Assembly: GCF_000376565.1 (NCBI RefSeq)
Contig: NZ_BARG01000031.1
Coordinates: 248,001 to 312,000 of the forward strand
Reading direction: 5' to 3'
From: Streptomyces hokutonensis
GTDB taxonomy: Bacteria > Actinomycetota > Actinomycetes > Streptomycetales > Streptomycetaceae
Length of the DNA stretch: 64,000 nt
The notes below the pieces were generated by a model. It was not told the DNA's origin. It ran no database searches and worked only from the letters and a program-made list of their open reading frames with translations. A program made the position numbers and the translations under genes. Shown here piece by piece: positions 59,776-64,000 of this stretch. The stretch's first letter is position 1. Each line of letters opens with the position of its first letter.

Positions 59776-60807
59776 CTACTCAGCCGGAGTGGTGCTCTTG
59801 CGCAGCGCGGTGAGGCAGCTGTCGATGGCCTGCTGGAGTTCCTCCAGACGCTTGACCATGTCGTCCTCGTAGAAGTCCTGGGCGTCGTCGAAGGTCAGCT
59901 CCTCGAACACCTTCGTGGCCTTCTGGAGGCTGCTGTAGAACTTCGTCCGCCGCTCCTGGACGCGCAGTTCGGGGTCGGCCTCCACCGTCTCGACGACCAG
60001 GTTCTTCATGGTGTCGTAGGCCTCGGTGGCCCACTCGCCGGTGTCCTCGCCCTCCTCGAGCTCGTCGAGCAGCGACAGGTGCCGCTCCGCCTCCTGGCGT
60101 ACGTCGAGGGGCGCGTCGACGGTCTGTCCTGCGGGGGTCTTGATCTGGCCCGACTCGGCGATCTGGCGGACGTAGCCGATCCGGTCCGCCGAGCGGCTCT
60201 CCGTCGCGACGGCCTTCTTCAGGTCGTCGGTACGGACCACGTCACGGGCCAACTCGGCCTGCAGCTCGGGGTCTTCGCGCACCCGGTCGAGCAGCGCCTG
60301 ACGGGCCGCCCGGGCGGTGGACGGGTCGGCGAGGATCGCGGCGCGCAGCGCGGTGGGGTTCTCCGCGACCTCCAGGGCCTTGGTGGGGCGGATGCCTTCG
60401 GCCTCGGCGGCCTCGGAGATGGCGGTGCCGCGCTCGGAGGTGGCGGAGGAGCGGGAGACGTAGTAGTTCAACCACACGTCGGCGTCCGGGAGTTCGACCT
60501 CCTGGCCGGGGGCCAGCTCCTCGAACTGCGGTACGAGACCGTCGTCCGCGGCCCGGTCCCAGGCCTTGTAGTAGCGCATGACGCGCTCGGGGGAGCAGTC
60601 GGCGAGTTCGGCGAACTCCTTCGCGGAGACCTTCGGCGTCTCGTCCGCGCTCTGCCCGCCGGGCCGTACGCTGCGCGCCACCTTCAGGCCGAAGGCCCAG
60701 CCGCCGGTGCGGGCGTAGGCTCCGAACTCCTGGGCGTCCCGGGCGACGAGGCCGGCGTCGTCGAGGGCGGTGAAGGACGTCTCGGCCTGGTCGATCACTA
60801 CGGTCAA
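59776..60807 (-). CDS. Uncharacterised protein with HTH-like N-terminus
   Basis: A 343-residue soluble, mostly helical, acidic protein that I do not recognise. The first part (KVSAKEFAELADCSPERVMRYYKAWDRAADDGLVP) resembles an HTH of plasmid or phage regulators. Repeating charged helices follow, and the C-terminus (FYSSLQKATKVFEELTFDDAQDFYEDDMVKRLEELQQAI) is coiled-coil-like. A TTG start at 60807 has a strong AGGAGAG site. It is followed by the perfect 18-bp hairpin. A DNA-binding or partition-related role is possible but only inferred. Confidence 0.7.
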   Translation of the reverse strand: MTVVIDQAETSFTALDDAGLVARDAQEFGAYARTGGWAFGLKVARSVRPGGQSADETPKVSAKEFAELADCSPERVMRYYKAWDRAADDGLVPQFEELAPGQEVELPDADVWLNYYVSRSSATSERGTAISEAAEAEGIRPTKALEVAENPTALRAAILADPSTARAARQALLDRVREDPELQAELARDVVRTDDLKKAVATESRSADRIGYVRQIAESGQIKTPAGQTVDAPLDVRQEAERHLSLLDELEEGEDTGEWATEAYDTMKNLVVETVEADPELRVQERRTKFYSSLQKATKVFEELTFDDAQDFYEDDMVKRLEELQQAIDSCLTALRKSTTPAE

Positions 60808-60904
60808 GGCGGACTCTCCTGGGCTTGAGATGAGGCACGGTGCGAACAGGCAGCCTATATCCACCCATTGCCGCTGGTTTGAGTGCCCGGCCCTCGCGTC
60901 GCCG

Positions 60905-62551
60905 TCAGTTCGCCGACCGCTTGAAGGTCTTGAAGAAGGTCCCCAGCGCCTGACGGTTGGCCGCGTCGTTCCACTCGTCGGCGGGCGTCGTCCACCGTAG
61001 CGAGAAACTGCGCCCGCCGCCGAGCAGGAACCCGCGCCCGAGCGTACGCACCCTGGCGTCGCCGGTGCCGGAGAACCACTCCAGGTCGGCCGCCTTGTCG
61101 CCCTGGTACGTCGTGGCCCTGATGTCGCCGATCTGCTGGAAGCCCTCGGTCTGCTTCAGCCCCGGCAGTACGTCGTCGCGCCAGATGGCGACCGGGTCCG
61201 GGCCCGCCTGCGTGCTGTAGGTCACGGCCAGGGTGCGCGGGTCGCCCGAGGCGCCGAAGGTGACGCGATAGGCGATGTCGCCGTCCTTCTGGGTGTCCAC
61301 CACCTTCCAGCCCTTGGGGAGCGCGACGGAGAACCCCTCCGGCGCCTTGAACACCCGGAAACCGGCGGGCAGCACGGAGGCGGTGGGGGAGGGGGACGGG
61401 GACGCGGTGACCGAGGGCGAGGCGGAGGCCGCGGGGGAGGTGGGGGCCGTCGGTGAAGGCGTGGCGGAGGGGCTGTAGTTGTGTCCGTCGACGTTCTCGC
61501 CGGGAGTGCTCGCGGAGGCCGAGGCGGACGGGAGGGGCGAGGAGGGGGAGGTGGCCGACGAGGTCTCGGTGCCGGGGAGTTGGTGGGTGGCGGCGAGGAC
61601 GGCGACCGTGACGGTGCCGACGGCCAGCGCGGTCCCGACGGCCATGCCGCGCCCGCTCCAGGTGGTGCCCGCGCCGCGGAAGGTGTCGTAGGCCCGCCGC
61701 AGCCGGGGCAGCGGGACGGGCTCGCGGTCCGCGTACGGGTCGTCGTGGAGGATCCGGGTGAGGGCCTCGCGGACCACGGGGCGGGTCATCCGCTCGCGGG
61801 AGTTCTTGCGCAGCAGCCCCTGGATGACCTGCGCCAGCGGCCCGGCGCGCGACGGGCCGCGCATCGGGAGCCGGTCCACACCCTTCAGGGTCGCCTCGGG
61901 GCGGCCCCGATCACGGAACGGCGGGTGCCCCTCGACCAGCGTGTAGAGGATCGCACCCAGCGCCCACAGGTCGGCGGCCGGTCCGATGCGCTCGTCGCGG
62001 GCCTGTTCGGGGGAGGCGTATGAGGGTGCGGTGAGCCGGGGGACGAGGGTGGCGCCGGCGAGTCCGAAGCCGGTGAGGACGACGGTGCCCCGGTCCCGCA
62101 CGAACACCTGGCCGGGGCTGAGTTCGCCGTGCGTGATGCCCTCGTTGTGCGCGGCCTCCAGGATGTCGAGCAGTTCGAGGCCGATGCGGGCCGCCCGTAC
62201 ATAGTGGAACGTGCCCTGCTGGGCGAGGAGTTGGCCGAGCGGTGTGCCGTCGATCCAGTCGGTGACGGTCCACAGCGTGCCGGCGTCCTCGACGGCGTCC
62301 ATGACCTGGGCGACCCGGGTGGGAGCGAGCAGCACCATGATCTCGGAGGTGCGCATGATCGCGGCGGTGGTCCGGCGCGCGCTCTCCTCGTCCAGCGCGG
62401 CGGGCAGCGTCACCTGCGTGAGGAGGCACGGGCGTTCGGCGGCCATGTCCTCGCCGTACCACGTGAGCCGGTTCGTCTCCCGATGCGCGACCTCCATGGG
62501 TCGGTATCTGCCGGCGACTGACTCGTGTACGGAGACGTGCGTCTCGACCAT
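60905..62551 (-). CDS. Membrane protein with pseudokinase domain (Ser/Thr kinase-like)
   Basis: A 548-residue protein with a kinase-like domain (1-290), one membrane helix near 305-325, a Ser/Pro/Thr linker and a C-terminal extracytoplasmic domain (FRVFKAPEGFSVALPKGWKVV to the end). Key catalytic residues are missing: the HRD loop reads H-G-E-L-S-P-G-Q, the DFG site reads T-G-F-G, no VAIK Lys is seen, and the Gly-rich loop is absent. The later YASPEQARDERIGPAADLWALGAILYTLVEGHPPF keeps the structural APE and helix-F Asp. It most likely binds a partner or nucleotide rather than phosphorylating. Confidence 0.88.
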   Translation of the reverse strand: MVETHVSVHESVAGRYRPMEVAHRETNRLTWYGEDMAAERPCLLTQVTLPAALDEESARRTTAAIMRTSEIMVLLAPTRVAQVMDAVEDAGTLWTVTDWIDGTPLGQLLAQQGTFHYVRAARIGLELLDILEAAHNEGITHGELSPGQVFVRDRGTVVLTGFGLAGATLVPRLTAPSYASPEQARDERIGPAADLWALGAILYTLVEGHPPFRDRGRPEATLKGVDRLPMRGPSRAGPLAQVIQGLLRKNSRERMTRPVVREALTRILHDDPYADREPVPLPRLRRAYDTFRGAGTTWSGRGMAVGTALAVGTVTVAVLAATHQLPGTETSSATSPSSPLPSASASASTPGENVDGHNYSPSATPSPTAPTSPAASASPSVTASPSPSPTASVLPAGFRVFKAPEGFSVALPKGWKVVDTQKDGDIAYRVTFGASGDPRTLAVTYSTQAGPDPVAIWRDDVLPGLKQTEGFQQIGDIRATTYQGDKAADLEWFSGTGDARVRTLGRGFLLGGGRSFSLRWTTPADEWNDAANRQALGTFFKTFKRSAN

Positions 62552-62557
62552 GGCCAT

Positions 62558-62844
62558 CCCTCGCTGAACCCCTGGGTCTCACCTTTCCCAGAAGTACGGC
62601 GGTTGTGATGGCGCGGTTCAAAGGAATCCCAATTCCCCGGTGGTTCTTGCCTTTTATTCAATCGCGGCGGCGGGCGGGCGGGGAAATGCCGACGGGAATA
62701 CGCCCGCCCCGACCTGGTGGTAACCACCGGTAACGAGCAACTTTCCCGCCGTTGGCGCCCTGACCAGGGCCTCTTGCCCTGCCGGGGGAGAGGCATGCGC
62801 GCGGGGACTTCCGGCGGCTACCTGGCTGTTCCCGGGAGTTCAGA
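62558..62844. other. 287-bp intergenic region with dyads
   Basis: No gene is seen. GGTGG-3-CCACC (62716-62728) overlaps a GGTAACC palindrome and could be an operator for the pseudokinase gene, whose start is about 165 bp away. CAGGGC-5-GCCCTG (62765-62781) is a small hairpin 64 bp past the TetR stop and may end its transcript. Confidence 0.4.
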
Positions 62845-63528
62845 TCAGCGGTCGGAACTGGTCAGCAGGCCGATCAGGTAGACCGTGATGGAACGCTCAA
62901 GGGTCGCGGCGAAGGGCGTGCGGAGGAATACGAGACTCGGATCGTTGGCGTACGCGTCGCGTACGGCCGTCGCCGGATGGCTGTGCGTCCACAGTGCTCC
63001 GACGAGAACGATCGTCATGCTGGCCGCTTCGGCGACCTCCCGGTCGCCGAGCTCGGGCAGGATCTCCCGCAGCATGGCCGCCAGACCGGCGAGTCCTTCG
63101 TGGGCCCCCCGCTTGTACCTCGCGGCAGCCTCGGCGGAGACGTTGTGCTCAAGGATGCCGGCCTGGGCGCTGAGCAGTTCGCAGAGCATCCTCCGGGACG
63201 CGAAGGACGAGGCCAGCCCCGATGCCACCGACTCGGCTCGCGCGGTCGGGGAAGCCGTGCGGTCGACGCAGGCCGGCAGCTGATCGACCACCTCGGTCAG
63301 GAAATCCCGGGTCAGGCTCTCAAGGAGTTCCAGGAGGACGGCCTCCCGCGACTCGAAGTAGCGCATGACATTGGACTTTGCCAGGCCCACGCGGCGGCTC
63401 AGCTCATTGAGGCTCAGGGCGGACACCGGCATCTCGCTGAGCATGGTCGCCGCGGTTTCCAGGATGGTCCGGCGGCGGACTTCGCGCTGCTCCTCGGTTC
63501 TGGCGCGCTGGAACGTATTCATGGACAT
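62845..63528 (-). CDS. TetR family transcriptional regulator
   Basis: A 227-residue repressor. ALSLNELSRRVGLAKSNVMRYFESREAVLLELL is the HTH, and a TetR_C_17-like ligand domain follows (ASRRMLCELLSAQAGILEHNVS). It is divergent from an SDR gene with AGACC repeats in the 130-bp gap, and probably represses that SDR and itself. It starts at MSMNTF; a second ATG two codons later is possible. Confidence 0.9.
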   Translation of the reverse strand: MSMNTFQRARTEEQREVRRRTILETAATMLSEMPVSALSLNELSRRVGLAKSNVMRYFESREAVLLELLESLTRDFLTEVVDQLPACVDRTASPTARAESVASGLASSFASRRMLCELLSAQAGILEHNVSAEAAARYKRGAHEGLAGLAAMLREILPELGDREVAEAASMTIVLVGALWTHSHPATAVRDAYANDPSLVFLRTPFAATLERSITVYLIGLLTSSDR

Positions 63529-63532
63529 ATGT

Positions 63533-63601
63533 TACAGACCTCCGGTCCCTTGCGTAGAGACCGTAGGTCTCTTATGCTCGAAGAGCCCGCCGGTCTGTTA
63601 A
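63533..63601. promoter_or_regulatory. Cluster of AGACC/GGTCT sites between TetR and SDR genes
   Basis: A perfect dyad GAGACC-3-GGTCTC (63557-63571) is flanked by TTACAGACC (63533-63541) and its near complement GGTCTGTTAA (63592-63601). Three evenly spaced half-site sets make this a likely TetR operator array covering the divergent promoters. Confidence 0.65.
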
Positions 63602-63658
63602 GTGGCGTCGGGTCGGTCGAACGTCGGGTCCTACGAGTTCTGAGAGCGGGAGTCAGCA

Positions 63659-64000
63659 ATGACGAAGAAGGTAGCCCTGGTCACCGGTGCCTCCTCGGGC
63701 ATCGGCGAGTCCGCCGCCCGACAGCTTCAGGAGGCCGGCTTCGTCGTCTACGGCGCGGCCCGACGCACCGAGCGGATGAGCGGCCTGGCGGCGTCGGGCG
63801 TACGAACGCTCGCACTCGACGTCACCAGCGAGACCTCGGCCGAGAAGGCGGTCGCCGAGATCATCGCGGCCGAGGGACGCATCGACGTCCTCGTCAACAA
63901 CGCCGGCTACGGCTCGTACGGCGCCCTGGAGGACGTATCCATGGAGGAGGCCCGCGCACAGATCGAGGTGAACGTGTTCGGCCTGGCGCGGCTGACCCAG
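63659..64000 (+). CDS. SDR family oxidoreductase (partial)
   Basis: The first 114 codons of a short-chain dehydrogenase, running off the right edge. TGASSGIGES is the NAD(P) motif, and DVLVNNAGYGSYGALEDV is the NNAG segment. The Tyr-x-x-x-Lys pair lies beyond the window. The sequence VYGAARRTERM favours NADP. Likely controlled by the divergent TetR. Confidence 0.88.
   Translation, partial: MTKKVALVTGASSGIGESAARQLQEAGFVVYGAARRTERMSGLAASGVRTLALDVTSETSAEKAVAEIIAAEGRIDVLVNNAGYGSYGALEDVSMEEARAQIEVNVFGLARLTQ

Noticed and set aside
61384..61560. Possible repeat array in the pseudokinase linker
   Set aside because: It is a Ser/Pro/Thr/Ala low-complexity linker without a fixed repeat period.
1..64000. 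tRNA, rRNA, CRISPR, IS or integrase features
   Set aside because: No cloverleaf, conserved rRNA text, regular spaced direct repeats, transposase motifs or attachment-site duplications were seen in reading both strands.

Overview
The window is a high-GC actinobacterial chromosome segment, almost certainly Streptomyces or a very close relative. The evidence is codon bias with G/C in third position, near-absence of TTA codons (seen in only one gene), frequent GTG/TTG starts, a streptophobe/DUF6777 pair, a popR-clpP4-clpP3 locus, a 2-methylisoborneol (MIB) operon with an EshA-type encapsulin, a DinB protein of the mycothiol-dependent kind, and short interspersed repeats typical of the genus. Gene density is high. 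I see no rRNA or tRNA gene, CRISPR array, IS element or prophage.

Layout. 1-10.3 kb: small metabolic and regulatory genes (dienelactone hydrolase end, BASS transporter, BlaI-M56 pair, adenosine deaminase, LysR/aldo-keto reductase and AraC/SDR divergent pairs). 10.3-19.2 kb: a bldA-type (TTA-containing) small gene, an FHA-ABC transporter operon ending in a Ser/Thr kinase, the streptophobe/DUF6777 pair, an RsbW-like ATPase and a methyltransferase. 19.2-21 kb: the popR-like regulator with two clpP genes. 21-25.4 kb: epoxide hydrolase, VOC protein and an exported GH127 arabinofuranosidase. 25.5-29.3 kb: an SsuABC/TauABC-like importer with a methyltransferase inside the operon. 29.4-37.3 kb: a translationally coupled peptide importer, CocE/NonD hydrolase and TetR operon. 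37.2-41.2 kb: SGNH lipoprotein, response regulator plus hybrid histidine kinase, STAS protein.

41.2-44.6 kb is the most striking locus: encapsulin shell, MIB-synthase-like cyclase and GPP C-methyltransferase in one minus-strand operon. These would make a C11 terpene with the cyclase housed in a protein shell. The cyclase has a very short N-terminal tail and a variant metal-binding motif. 44.9-48.9 kb: VOC, TetR/SnoaL, LtrA and an RNase HI with a Cys/His tail. 49-51.2 kb: a cluster of roadblock-type proteins with no GTPase beside it. 51.3-54.7 kb: flavin monooxygenase, then an MFS-TetR operon behind a double palindrome. 54.7-57.4 kb: a squalene/phytoene-synthase-like gene paired with a type II cholesterol-oxidase-like flavoenzyme, a possible small isoprenoid pathway. 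57.5-62.6 kb: aldo-keto reductase, membrane proteins, an unassigned conserved-looking protein and a membrane pseudokinase. 62.8-64 kb: a TetR repressor divergent from an SDR gene that runs off the window.

All assignments come from reading motifs and gene context. No database search was run, so family names rest on remembered family signatures.
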